DNA of 64,000 nt from contig JAHBWA010000034.1 of NCBI GenBank assembly GCA_019637195.1, positions 1 through 64,000 on the forward strand. The letters are read 5' to 3'. The notes below the pieces were generated by a model. It made no database searches. It was not told the origin of the DNA and saw only the letters and a program-made list of their open reading frames with translations. Position numbers and translations under genes: made by a program. The first letter of the stretch is position 1. Every line of letters starts with the position of its first letter. Shown piece after piece: positions 30,176-38,747 of the stretch. The DNA comes from Labilithrix sp. (GTDB lineage: Bacteria > Myxococcota_A > Polyangia > Polyangiales > Polyangiaceae).

Positions 30176-31513
30176 ATGGACCTGACGCCGGAGGCCGCCG
30201 AGCGTATCGCGGAGGGAGAGGAGCCGCGTCGGAAGAAGCGCGGCCCGAGCCTCTACGTCCAGGTGCTCGTCGCGATCGCGCTTGGGGTGCTCCTCGGGTG
30301 GCTCCGTCCCGATTGGGGGATCGCGATGAAGCCGCTCGGCGACGGCTTCGTGAAGCTCATCAAGATGCTGATCGGCCCGATCGTGTTCACCACGGTCGCC
30401 GTCGGCATCGCCGGGATGAAGGACCTGAAGAGCGTCGGCCGCGTCGGCGGCAAGGCGGTCCTCTACTTCGAGGTGATGACCACGCTCGCGCTCGGCATCG
30501 GGCTCGTGATGGCGCACCTGGTGAAGCCCGGCGCCGGCATCCACGCCTCCGCGGCGAACATGGACGCCTCGGTCCTCGACCAGACGCTCTCGCAGAGCCG
30601 TCCGCAGGGCTTCGTTCAGCACGCGCTCGCGCTGATCCCGAACAGCTTCGTCGGCGCGTTCGTCGACGGCGACGTCCTGCAGATCCTCGTCCTCGGGGTC
30701 CTCCTCGGCGCGGCGCTCGCCGGGCTCGGCGAGCGCGCGGAGGGCGTGAGCAAGCTGCTCGAGCAGTTCGCGACCGCGGTCTTCGGGATCGTCGGCATCG
30801 TGATGCGCGTGGCCCCGATCGGCGCCTTCGGCGCGATGGCGTTCACGATCGGCAAGTACGGCGTCGGGACGCTCGGCAGCCTCGCGAAGCTGATGGCGGC
30901 GTTCTACGCGACGGCCCTGCTCTTCGTGTTCGTCGTCCTCGGCGCGGTCATGCGGGCCATGGGGCTGTCGATCGTCCGCCTCTTGCGCTACCTGCGCGAG
31001 GAGCTCGTCATCGTCCTCGGCACGTCGTCGTCCGAGTCGGCGCTGCCGCGGCTCATGGGCAAGCTCGAGGCGCTCGGGTGCGCGCCGCCGGTCGTGCGCC
31101 TCGTCGTCCCGACGGGCTATTCGTTCAACCTCGACGGCACGGCGATCTATCTGACGATGGCCGCGCTCTTCGTCGCGCAGGCGCTCGACGTGGAGCTCAG
31201 CGCGGGCGACGAGCTCCGGCTGCTGTTCGTGCTCCTCTTGACCTCGAAGGGCGCGGCGGCCGTGACCGGCAGCGGCTTCGTCACGCTCGCGGCCACGCTG
31301 GCCGCGACCGGGAGCGTGCCCGTCGTCGGGATCACGCTCCTGCTCGGCGTCGATCGCTTCATGTCGGAGGCGCGCGCGCTCACGAACATCGTGGGCAACG
31401 CGGTCGCGACGATCGTGATCGCGCGCTGGGAGAAGCAGCTCGACGTCGAGCAGGCGAAGCGCGTCCTCGGCGCTCCGCGGGAGGCGGCGCCCCCGGAGGC
31501 GCCGCCGACGTGA
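30176..31513 (+). CDS. Dicarboxylate/amino acid:cation symporter (DAACS family)
   Basis: 445 aa inner-membrane protein with about eight helices and two re-entrant loops. Diagnostic motifs are LIKMLIGPIVFTTV near 60, the Ser-rich loop GTSSSESALPRL near 285, SFNLDGTAIYLTMAALF near 320 and DRFMSEARALTNIVGN near 400. These form the substrate and cation sites of GltP/DctA transporters. I cannot separate glutamate, aspartate or C4-dicarboxylate specificity. ATG 30176 fits the usual charged N-terminal tail. It is a single gene divergent from the FHA gene. Confidence 0.94.
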   Translation: MDLTPEAAERIAEGEEPRRKKRGPSLYVQVLVAIALGVLLGWLRPDWGIAMKPLGDGFVKLIKMLIGPIVFTTVAVGIAGMKDLKSVGRVGGKAVLYFEVMTTLALGIGLVMAHLVKPGAGIHASAANMDASVLDQTLSQSRPQGFVQHALALIPNSFVGAFVDGDVLQILVLGVLLGAALAGLGERAEGVSKLLEQFATAVFGIVGIVMRVAPIGAFGAMAFTIGKYGVGTLGSLAKLMAAFYATALLFVFVVLGAVMRAMGLSIVRLLRYLREELVIVLGTSSSESALPRLMGKLEALGCAPPVVRLVVPTGYSFNLDGTAIYLTMAALFVAQALDVELSAGDELRLLFVLLLTSKGAAAVTGSGFVTLAATLAATGSVPVVGITLLLGVDRFMSEARALTNIVGNAVATIVIARWEKQLDVEQAKRVLGAPREAAPPEAPPT

Positions 31514-31611
31514 CGTCCCACCGTGCGCGATTGCGTCCGACATGACGCTCCGCGGAACCCGACGCCGCGTCCGCCCGTGGAGCGGCGCAGGGCCGCCGAT
31601 GTGAGTCTCAA

Positions 31612-31675
31612 CTACTTGAAATAAGACTATTTCATGACCGTCGCCGTTCGTGCCCTGTTTAGAGTAAATACTCCA
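31612..31675. promoter_or_regulatory. AT-rich double palindrome upstream of a lipoprotein gene
   Basis: In a strongly GC-rich setting this segment is conspicuously AT-rich. It holds TGAAAT-N6-ATTTCA at 31617-31634 and GAGTA-AA-TACTC at 31662-31673, two perfect dyads 27 bases apart. They lie about 60-115 bases before ATG 31731. Paired dyads before a gene suggest operators for a dimeric regulator or promoter elements; the regulator is not identifiable. Confidence 0.5.
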
Positions 31676-31730
31676 ATCTGGACGCGTTTGAGATGCCTGC
31701 CGGCGCACGGCCTTGGCTATCGCTTGGACG

Positions 31731-32999
31731 ATGAAGAGAGCGGTGGCTGGCGGTCTCCTCCTGACGGCGATGATCCTCGCGTGCGGATCGAGCGGGCGTG
31801 ACGGCTTCGGCGCGCGGGGCGAAGACACGAGCGGCGCCGAGCCCGGCGGCGGAGGAGGACCGGACGGCTTCGGCTCGGTCGACGCGAGCACCGACGGAGC
31901 GCTCCCGCCGCCGATCGGCACGCTCACCGGCAAGGTCGTGATGCCCGAGGGGACCATCCCGCTCTCGGACGCGCTCGTCTACCTGACCTCGACGCCGCCC
32001 GCCCCGATCCCGACCGGCGCCTACTGCGACAAGTGCGTAGGCCTCGACTCCTACGCGTTCACGTACTCGAAGCCCGACGGGACCTTCGAGCTGCCCGCCT
32101 ACCAGGCCGGCGATCAGTACATCGTCGTCCAGAAGGGCCAGTTTCGCCGTGTTCGCCCGATCGGGGTCAACCCCGGCACCCAGGCGGTCGCGGCGGAGCT
32201 GACCCGTCTGCCCGGCAAGACCGACGCCGCGCTCGGCGACACCACCCCGCGGATGCTGATCCTCCCGGGACAGTGGGACAACGTCGACAAGTCGCTCAAG
32301 AAGATCGGCCTCCAGGACTACGAGAAGTTCGAGCCCGGCTTCAACATCAAGGCCTACAGCGACAAGCTGAAGACGTTGCCGAGCTACCACGTCGTCTTCC
32401 TCCCGTGCGCCGGCTCGATCCGCGATCCGGGATCCTTCGGCCCGTCGTGCGAGCTCAGCGTCAACCCGGACCTCCGGAAGGCCGCGAAGGAGTTCGTCGA
32501 GCTCGGCGGGAAGCTCTACGTCTCGGACTGGAGCTACGAGTACGTGCGCCAGGGCTGGCCGGGCGCGATCCGCTGGGTCGGCGAGACGAGCCAGCTCGGC
32601 TCGGCGTGCCAGGGCGGCGGCGGCGACTACCCGGCGGAGTTCGACGACGTCCCGCTCCGCGAGTGGATGACGGCGATCGGCGAGGGCAACGCGTCGCTCA
32701 AGGCCGCGTGGACGGCGATCGACACGGTGCTCCCGTTCGCGTCGGTCGACGAGAACGGCCAGGCCTTCACGCAGACGCCGAAGGTCTGGGCCTCGGTCAA
32801 GCAGGGCGCGGGGACGAAGCCGGCGACGGTGTCGTTCCAGGACCGCTGCGGCCGCGTGCTCTACAGCACCTACCACGCCGAGGGCAGCGACTCCGCGTTC
32901 GGCCAGAGCGAGTTCCTCGCGCAGGAGAAGGCGCTCATGCACATCCTGCTCGAGGTCGGCGTATGCGTCGGCCCGAAGCCGGTCCCGCCGGTGAAGTAG
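31731..32999 (+). CDS. Lipoprotein with carboxypeptidase-regulatory-like N-terminal domain
   Basis: 422 aa from ATG 31731. The signal MKRAVAGGLLLTAMILAC is a lipobox. After an acidic Gly/Asp-rich linker comes a beta-sandwich (GTLTGKVVMPEGTIPLSDA, KPDGTFELPAYQAGDQY) of the carboxypeptidase-regulatory-like kind. The C-terminal 270 residues contain YHVVFLPCAG, ELGGKLYVSDWSYEYVRQ and CGRVLYSTYHAEG, resembling a ThuA/glutamine-amidotransferase-like fold that may bind or cleave a ligand. No catalytic site is certain. The AT-rich dyads upstream suggest specific regulation. Confidence 0.75.
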   Translation: MKRAVAGGLLLTAMILACGSSGRDGFGARGEDTSGAEPGGGGGPDGFGSVDASTDGALPPPIGTLTGKVVMPEGTIPLSDALVYLTSTPPAPIPTGAYCDKCVGLDSYAFTYSKPDGTFELPAYQAGDQYIVVQKGQFRRVRPIGVNPGTQAVAAELTRLPGKTDAALGDTTPRMLILPGQWDNVDKSLKKIGLQDYEKFEPGFNIKAYSDKLKTLPSYHVVFLPCAGSIRDPGSFGPSCELSVNPDLRKAAKEFVELGGKLYVSDWSYEYVRQGWPGAIRWVGETSQLGSACQGGGGDYPAEFDDVPLREWMTAIGEGNASLKAAWTAIDTVLPFASVDENGQAFTQTPKVWASVKQGAGTKPATVSFQDRCGRVLYSTYHAEGSDSAFGQSEFLAQEKALMHILLEVGVCVGPKPVPPVK

Positions 33000-33063
33000 C
33001 CCGCTTCGCGACGGGGGCGTCTTAAGTGGCGCGCTTGCGGGTCGTTGATCCCGATCGCAGGCC

Positions 33064-34950
33064 ATGAATCTACCCGCCGCTCTCTCGCTCGCGTCCGCGG
33101 TCGTCGGCCTCGCGGTCGTCGGGGTCGCGTTGCTCCTCGCGAGCTCCCCGCGCTGGGCGCGTTATCGGCTGCTGTCCGTGACCGCCGGGCTGGCCACCGT
33201 GTACTGCGGGCTCGACGTCATCGCGACGCTCGACGTCCGGCCGGACCTGCTCGTCACGCTCACCGGGGTGCAGAGCATGGCCGGCGCGCTCCACGTCGTG
33301 ATGTGGCACTACTACGCCGATCGTAGCCTCGACGGTGAGCCCATCCGGTGGGAGCGGATCGCGCGGATCGCGCTCGCCGCGCTCGCGGTCGGCTGGCTGC
33401 TGCCCGACTTCATGCTCGACGGCGGGACGCTGACGTTCGCCGTGCCCGCGCTGGGCGTGCGCTACCAGTACGCGACGGTCACGCCCGTCGGCGCCGCCAT
33501 GTTCGCCCTCGAGGCCGCGTTCTACCTCTTCGTCCTCGTGCGCTTCGTCCGCGCCGCGCGCCGCGGCGTCGAGGGGGCCGCAGCTCACGCCGCCGCGATC
33601 GTGGTCGGCGTGCTCGCCGCGGTCCACGACTCACTCGTCAGCGTCGGCGTGTACGACGCGCCGTTCCTCCTGATGGTGGCGTTCATCGGCTCGGTCGCCG
33701 CGCTCGGCGTCATCCTCACGCGAGCCTTCATCGCCGACGCGCGCGAGCTCGACGGAATGACGCAGCGCCTCGAGCAGCTCGTGGAGGAGCGGACGAAGGA
33801 GCTCGTCGCCGCCGAGGCGGCCCTCATGCGCGCCGAGAAGCTCGCCGCGCTCGGGCAGCTGAGCGCCGGCGTCGCGCACGAGATCAACAACCCCGCCGCC
33901 GCCGTGTCCGCGAACCTGGAGTTCCTCCGTGACGAGCTGCGGAGCGGCCGCGTGAGCGTCGACGTGTTCACGTGCATCGACGAATCGCTCGACGCGGTCG
34001 CTCGGATCGCCAAGATCGTACGCCAGCTGCTCGATCTCGGGCGCGCGTCCGCGACCGAGCCCGTCGGCGGGGGAGCGTCGAACGTGAGCCGCGCGGTCCA
34101 GCGGGCGCTGGCGACGGCGCGAGCCTCGCTCCGCGCCGGCGTGGTCGTCACGACGGAGGTGGCGGACGATCTCTTCGTCCGCGGCGACGAGGGCTCGCTC
34201 GTCCAGGTGCTCACGAACCTCGTCGTGAACGCCGGGCAGGCGATCCCCGAGTCGCGCGGCGGGCGGATCCTCCTCCGCGCCGCCGAGGAGGGCGACGGCA
34301 TCGTGGTCACCGTCACGGACGATGGCGACGGCATGTCCGACGAGACGCGCCGCAGGCTCTTCGACCCGTTCTACACGACGAAGCCGCTCGGCAAGGGGAC
34401 CGGCCTCGGGCTCTCGCTCAGCCTCGGCATCGCGCGATCCTTCGGCGGGGACCTCGCCGTGCGGGCGTCGCGTCCGGGCGAGACCGTGATGGGCTTGAAG
34501 CTCCCGATCGCGACGGCCCCGAGCCCGACCTCGAGCGGGCGCACCCGCGAGGCCGCGCGGCGGCCGAAGCTCCTGATCGTCGAGGACGACGATCGCGTGA
34601 GGCGCGCGCTCCAGCGGAAGCTCTCCTCGCAGTTCGAGCTCGCGGTCGCCGGAGGCGTGGCCGCGGCCGAGGCCAGCCTCGACCAGCAGACGTTCGACGT
34701 GGTGCTCTCGGACTGGAAGATGGCGTGCGGCGGCGGGCGCCGTCTCTACGAGCTCACGGCGGCGCGCCGGCCCGACGTCGCCAGCACGATGCTCTTCATG
34801 ACGGGCGGCGGCCTCTCCTCCGACGATCGATCGTTCATCGAGGAGCGCGGGATGCTCGTGCTCGAGAAGCCGCTCGCGATGGACACGCTGCTCGCGGCGG
34901 TCCGGCGGATCGAGACCGGGCGCGCGCTCGCCGGCGCGGCGCCGGCGTGA
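33064..34950 (+). CDS. Membrane hybrid histidine kinase with C-terminal receiver
   Basis: 628 aa. The N-terminal 230 residues form about seven membrane helices like other 7TM sensor modules, followed by a coiled-coil (RLEQLVEERTKELVAAEAAL). The H-box is GVAHEINNPAAAV near 278, a ZraS/NtrB-type site. HATPase motifs NLVVNAGQAI, DDGDGMSD and GTGLGLSLSLG follow. The receiver at about 500-615 has LLIVEDDD, VVLSDWKM with the acceptor Asp, and VLEKPLAM with the conserved Lys. It senses something in or across the membrane and has no adjacent partner. Confidence 0.93.
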   Translation: MNLPAALSLASAVVGLAVVGVALLLASSPRWARYRLLSVTAGLATVYCGLDVIATLDVRPDLLVTLTGVQSMAGALHVVMWHYYADRSLDGEPIRWERIARIALAALAVGWLLPDFMLDGGTLTFAVPALGVRYQYATVTPVGAAMFALEAAFYLFVLVRFVRAARRGVEGAAAHAAAIVVGVLAAVHDSLVSVGVYDAPFLLMVAFIGSVAALGVILTRAFIADARELDGMTQRLEQLVEERTKELVAAEAALMRAEKLAALGQLSAGVAHEINNPAAAVSANLEFLRDELRSGRVSVDVFTCIDESLDAVARIAKIVRQLLDLGRASATEPVGGGASNVSRAVQRALATARASLRAGVVVTTEVADDLFVRGDEGSLVQVLTNLVVNAGQAIPESRGGRILLRAAEEGDGIVVTVTDDGDGMSDETRRRLFDPFYTTKPLGKGTGLGLSLSLGIARSFGGDLAVRASRPGETVMGLKLPIATAPSPTSSGRTREAARRPKLLIVEDDDRVRRALQRKLSSQFELAVAGGVAAAEASLDQQTFDVVLSDWKMACGGGRRLYELTAARRPDVASTMLFMTGGGLSSDDRSFIEERGMLVLEKPLAMDTLLAAVRRIETGRALAGAAPA

Positions 34951-34980
34951 AGCCGCGCCGGCGCAGGCGCCCGGGCGGCT
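34951..34980. terminator. GC-rich hairpin between convergent genes
   Basis: AGCCGCGCCGGCGC starting one base after the kinase stop pairs with GCGCCCGGGCGGCT (34967-34980) with two mismatches and a very short loop. The opposing DUF2452 gene ends four bases later, so it could terminate both. It has no T-run. Confidence 0.5.
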
Positions 34981-34983
34981 CGC

Positions 34984-35460
34984 TCAGGTCCGGAGCAGCG
35001 CCGCGATCGGCACGGCCGGGCTCGTCGGCTCCGGGACGTCGAGGCGGGTGAACGACATGTCGAGCTCGAGGCGGAAGGTCCCCTCGAAGGTCTGCGCTTG
35101 CGGCGTGAGCCACTCGTCCGGGGCGAGGCGCGAGAACCAGAGCTCCCCGCTGGCCCTTCGGTAAAGGTGGTACTCGCCGCCCGGCTTCTTCTCGAACGCG
35201 CACGAGGCGCGGTGCAGCTCCGCGTCGCGTCGGGCCTTCTCGAGGAGCGAGCGCGCTTGCTCCTGCAGACGCTCGATCTGCTCGGCGATCACGCCGAGCT
35301 TGCCGCCGGTCATCGCGGCGAGCGTCTGGTCGGCCTTCTGGATCTGCGCGGCGACGTCGACGAGATCGTAGGCCGGCGCCGTGCGGCTGAGCGGGTAGGG
35401 CGCCGCGCGCGCGGGGCCATCATAGCGGCCGGGATCCACCTCGGGCGGGGGTGTGTCCAT
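34984..35460 (-). CDS. DUF2452 family protein
   Basis: 158 aa from ATG 35460; a GTG nine codons upstream is possible. Family marks are GRYDGPARAAPYPLSR, YDLVDVAAQIQKAD, EQIERLQEQARSLLEKA and GGEYHLYRRASGELWFSRL, matching the conserved order in DUF2452. It is a small soluble protein with a central coiled-coil, and its function is not established. The open frame continuing upstream to 35826 is part of a broken membrane gene. Confidence 0.85.
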   Translation of the reverse strand: MDTPPPEVDPGRYDGPARAAPYPLSRTAPAYDLVDVAAQIQKADQTLAAMTGGKLGVIAEQIERLQEQARSLLEKARRDAELHRASCAFEKKPGGEYHLYRRASGELWFSRLAPDEWLTPQAQTFEGTFRLELDMSFTRLDVPEPTSPAVPIAALLRT

Positions 35461-35510
35461 CGGCCGGGGCGGGTCGCGATCGTTCACGGCGCGAGCATGC
35501 CACGCGCGTC

Positions 35511-35868
35511 TCACCGGCGCGAGGCTGCGCGCACGCACCTCGGCGTCGCCGCGATCGCGGCGACCGTCAGCCCGACGCCGACGACGGCGAGCACGGCGAT
35601 GACGCTCGCGGGCATCGCCTTCTTCGTCGCGAGGAACGTCGCCCCGGACCGCGCGTCGAGCGCGGCCGTCACGCCGGGGCCGAGGAAGAGCGCCGCGCGC
35701 GCCGGCGCGAGCGAGCCGGCCACCATGAGGAGCACCCCAGACGGAGCCGGCGATCGGCGACGCGCGGCCCCGAGCTTTGACGAAGCCGACGATCTCACCG
35801 GCGATCGAGTCCGCGCCGAAGACCACCAGGTGGATCGCGCGGACGGACAGGAGCGCCAGCGGGGGTGA
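35511..35868 (-). pseudogene. Frameshifted small membrane protein (remnant)
   Basis: In one minus frame LALLSVRAIHLVVFGADSI and GEIVGFVKARG read plausibly. Around 35740 the plausible reading jumps to another frame: GVLLMVAGSLAPARAALFLG, then FLATKKAMPASVIAVLAVVG and VGLTVAAIAAT, two hydrophobic segments. Together they look like one membrane protein of about 115 residues split by an indel near 35740-35760. No family is recognised. Confidence 0.4.
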
Positions 35869-36000
35869 GAGGTCGGGCGTCGCGAGCGGCGCGCCACCCG
35901 GAGGGCGCGGTCGGGCCGCGACCCTACCGCGAGCTTGCGCGAAAGGAGCCGCGACAGCCGAACGTGTCCAACTGCGCGAACTGTTTGAACGGGCTGCTTA

Positions 36001-36076
36001 AAATGACGACATGGATCAATTTTATTGATGTTTGACTTGATAAAATAAACATGGACGCTATCCATTGCTCATCCCG
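36001..36076 (+). promoter_or_regulatory. AT-rich promoter/operator region before the DUF2089 operon
   Basis: About 50 bases here are strikingly AT-rich. ATTTTAT (36019-36025) and ATAAAAT (36040-36046) form a perfect 7 bp dyad with a 14-base spacer, and TTGATG and TTGACT lie between the arms as possible -35 elements. The ATG of the DUF2089 gene is at 36077. I cannot assign a -10 box with confidence. Confidence 0.5.
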
Positions 36077-36442
36077 ATGGCGAAGCTGGTGGTCACCTGT
36101 CCGAGCTGCGAAGGCGAGCTGCGTGTCACGCGCCTCGCGTGTCAGGCGTGTGGAACGAACCTCGACGGGCGCTTCGAGCTCCCGGCGTTGCTCAAGCTCC
36201 CCGCCGAAGACCTGACGTTCATCAGCGAGTTCGTGCGCGCGTCGGGGAGCCTGAAGGCGATGGCGGCGCTCGAGGGGCGGAGTTACCCCACGGTCCGCAA
36301 CCGCCTCGATCAGATCATCCGGCGGCTCGAAGAGGTCGAGCGCGGCGTCGCTCAGCGGCGTCACGAGATCCTCGACGCGCTCGAGAAGGGGAAGCTCTCC
36401 TCGAAGGAAGCCGAGGAGCAGCTCAGGAAGGTGGGGCTGTGA
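36077..36442 (+). CDS. DUF2089 zinc-ribbon/HTH regulator
   Basis: 121 aa from ATG 36077 (a TTG lies four codons upstream). An N-terminal zinc ribbon has CPSCEGEL and CQACGTNL. A helix-turn-helix-like central part follows (FISEFVRASGSLKAMAALEG, SYPTVRNRLDQII). A short C-terminal helix, ILDALEKGKLSSKEAEEQL, is SHOCT-like. This is the DUF2089 family, thought to be transcriptional regulators. It overlaps the membrane gene by GTGA, so the two are coupled, and the AT-rich dyad upstream may be its own operator. Confidence 0.88.
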   Translation: MAKLVVTCPSCEGELRVTRLACQACGTNLDGRFELPALLKLPAEDLTFISEFVRASGSLKAMAALEGRSYPTVRNRLDQIIRRLEEVERGVAQRRHEILDALEKGKLSSKEAEEQLRKVGL

Positions 36443-37086
36443 CGCCGGCCGAGCGCGTGCAGAGGCTCGTCGAGTCCGGCAGCGTGGCGCCCGGCGAGGG
36501 AGCGCGCCTCCTCGCGGCGATGCGCGCGGCGCCGCCGCGCTCCCGGCTCGCCGCGCTGGTCGATCCGTTCGAGCGCTTCGGCGGAGGCACGGCGGCGCTC
36601 CTCGGCGCGGTCGTCAGCGTCGCGAGCGTCGCGGTCTCGCGGCTCGGGGTGCGCTTCGATGGCCTGCTCGATCTGCACATCGATCGCGCGTCCGTTCCAG
36701 CGCTGCGCGTCGCGCTCGCCGATCAGCTCGTCGGCTGGCTCCTCCCGGCCGTCGCGTTCTGGTTCTACGCGCGCCTCTTCGGCAAGCACGTTCGCCTGCT
36801 CGATTTCGTGGGGATGACGGGGCTCGCGCGCCTGCCGATCCTCGTCGCGGCGCTCGTCCTCCTGCCGATCACCCCGCCGGTCGCGGAGATCACGGCGAAG
36901 CCGAGCGCGTCGCTGCTCGCGATCGCGCTGCTCGGCCTCGTCTTCGTCGTCGCCAACGTCACGCTGCTCTACACGGGCTTCAGGAACGCGTCCGGCCTCT
37001 CCGGCGCGCGGCTCGTGGGAGGCTTCATCGGTCTCGTCGTCGTCGTCGAGGCGCTCTCGAAGGTCGCGCTCTCGCTCTTGCTCTGA
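36439..37086 (+). CDS. Multipass membrane protein coupled to DUF2089
   Basis: 215 aa starting at GTG 36439 inside the preceding stop (GTGA). The N-terminal helix (ERVQRLVESGSVAPGEGARL) resembles the C-terminal SHOCT-like helix of its partner. At least four membrane helices follow (LVGWLLPAVAFWFYARLF, LPILVAALVLLPITP, LLAIALLGLVFVVANVTLL, LVGGFIGLVVVVEALSKVAL). The layout is Yip1-like. It may be the membrane anchor or sensor for the regulator; this is inference from coupling. Confidence 0.75.
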   Translation: MTPAERVQRLVESGSVAPGEGARLLAAMRAAPPRSRLAALVDPFERFGGGTAALLGAVVSVASVAVSRLGVRFDGLLDLHIDRASVPALRVALADQLVGWLLPAVAFWFYARLFGKHVRLLDFVGMTGLARLPILVAALVLLPITPPVAEITAKPSASLLAIALLGLVFVVANVTLLYTGFRNASGLSGARLVGGFIGLVVVVEALSKVALSLLL

Positions 37087-37098
37087 AACGAGGTTGTC

Positions 37099-38577
37099 AT
37101 GAACGTCGCTCTCCACCGCGAGCCGGGCGGCTCGCGCCGGCCTCCCCATGTCTCGCGCGTGCGCTCCGCCTCGCGCCCGCTCGCCGGAGCTCCTGGCTCA
37201 CGAGCGCGCCGCGCCGCGCTCGCGATCCTCGTCGCCGCGCTCGGCCTCGAGATCGGATGCGCCCCGCCTCACGCTGTCCGTCCTGCACCGTCCACCCCCA
37301 CGAGGAGCGCCGCCATGAACGACGACGTCGCCACGAGATCGGTCGAGACCCGCGCCCGCACGTTCATCGGCGAGCTCGCGAACGGTGCGTGGACGCACCC
37401 GAGCACCGCCTTCGACGCGGCGATGACGAGCGCCGTCCCAGCCGGCGCGCTGGAGGAGCTCTGGCGCGCGCTCGAGAAGGACACCGGCGCGTTCCGCGAC
37501 ATCGAGGGGGCGAAGGAGGTCGAGGAGGGCGGGTACCGCGTGGTCCACGTGACGTGCCGGTTCGAGCGCGGCTCGAAGACGCTGCGCCTCGTCTTCGACC
37601 GCGACGGCGAGCTCGCGGGGCTCTTCGTCCGCCCGCCCGACGCGCCGGCCTGGACGGCGCCGTCGTACGCCGACGTGGACGCCTTCGAAGAGCGCGAGGT
37701 CGAGGTCGGCGACGCGCCGGCGCTGCCCGGGACGCTCTCGATGCCGAAGGGCGCGGGGCCGTTCCCGGCGATCGTGCTGGTCCACGGATCCGGGCCGAAC
37801 GATCGCGACGAGAGCATCGGCGGCGTGAAGCCGTTCAAGGACCTCGCGTGGGGGCTCGCGAGCCGCGGCGTCGCCGTCCTCCGCTACGTCAAGCGGAGCC
37901 GCCACGCGCCGGCGGGGATCGTGACCCAGCGCGACGAGGTCGAGTCGCCCGCGCGCGACGCCATCGAGCTGCTGGGCCGCACGCAGGGCGTCGATCCGAA
38001 GCGGGTCTTCCTCCTCGGTCACAGCCAGGGCGGCTTCCTCGCGCCGCGGATCGCCGCGGCGAACCCGAGCCTCGCCGGGGTGGTCATCCTCGCGGGCTCC
38101 ACGCGTCCGCTCGTCGACTCGCTGATCGATCAGCTCGAGTACTTCACCGCGCTGACGCCCGCCGACGACGCGCTCCGGGCGAAGCTCGCCGACGCGCGGG
38201 CGTTCAAGCAGCGCGTCGAGGCGCCGGGACTCCGCGCCGACGAGGAGCTCGCCTTCCCGGTCGGCGGCAAGCTGACAGGCGCCTACTTCCTCGATGTCCG
38301 CGGGTACGATCCGCCGGCGGTCGCGAAGGAGCTCTCCATGCGCCTGCTCGTGCTCCAGGGCGATCGCGACTACCAGGTTACGGCGAAGGACTTCGCTCGC
38401 TGGAAGAGCGCGCTGGGGGGGCGCCCGCACGCGACGCTCACGACCTACGCGTCGCTGAACCACCTCTTCGTGAGCGGAGAGGGCCCGCCCGGGCCCGCCG
38501 AGTATGCGCGCCCCGGGCACGTCGACCCGCGCGTCGTGTCCGACATCGCGGCGTGGATCGGACGCGCGAAGCGCTGA
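37099..38577 (+). CDS. Secreted alpha/beta hydrolase with N-terminal DUF3887-like domain
   Basis: 492 aa, beginning 12 bases after the membrane protein gene and probably in the same operon. A hydrophobic segment near 35-53 ends LEIGC, a possible lipobox. A small alpha+beta domain (residues 85-175) precedes the hydrolase. The hydrolase has an oxyanion motif HGSGPNDRD, nucleophile GHSQGG near 300, acid LQGDRD near 420 and histidine LNHLF near 454. The pairing with a DUF3887-type domain is common in secreted esterase or peptidase-like hydrolases; the substrate is unknown. Confidence 0.85.
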   Translation: MNVALHREPGGSRRPPHVSRVRSASRPLAGAPGSRARRAALAILVAALGLEIGCAPPHAVRPAPSTPTRSAAMNDDVATRSVETRARTFIGELANGAWTHPSTAFDAAMTSAVPAGALEELWRALEKDTGAFRDIEGAKEVEEGGYRVVHVTCRFERGSKTLRLVFDRDGELAGLFVRPPDAPAWTAPSYADVDAFEEREVEVGDAPALPGTLSMPKGAGPFPAIVLVHGSGPNDRDESIGGVKPFKDLAWGLASRGVAVLRYVKRSRHAPAGIVTQRDEVESPARDAIELLGRTQGVDPKRVFLLGHSQGGFLAPRIAAANPSLAGVVILAGSTRPLVDSLIDQLEYFTALTPADDALRAKLADARAFKQRVEAPGLRADEELAFPVGGKLTGAYFLDVRGYDPPAVAKELSMRLLVLQGDRDYQVTAKDFARWKSALGGRPHATLTTYASLNHLFVSGEGPPGPAEYARPGHVDPRVVSDIAAWIGRAKR

Positions 38578-38747
38578 CGCGCTCCGCTGTCCGCTCGAGG
38601 TTTGTCGCGCCGGTCGCGCACGGTGGTGCCCTACGGTCGCGCAGCCACGGTCGCGGCCGCGATCGTCCAGCGCCAATCGTCCAGAGCCAGAGGAACGGCC
38701 CGTGAACTGGTGATGCGGGGCGAGGAGCGTGCTATGGTGCGCGCCCA

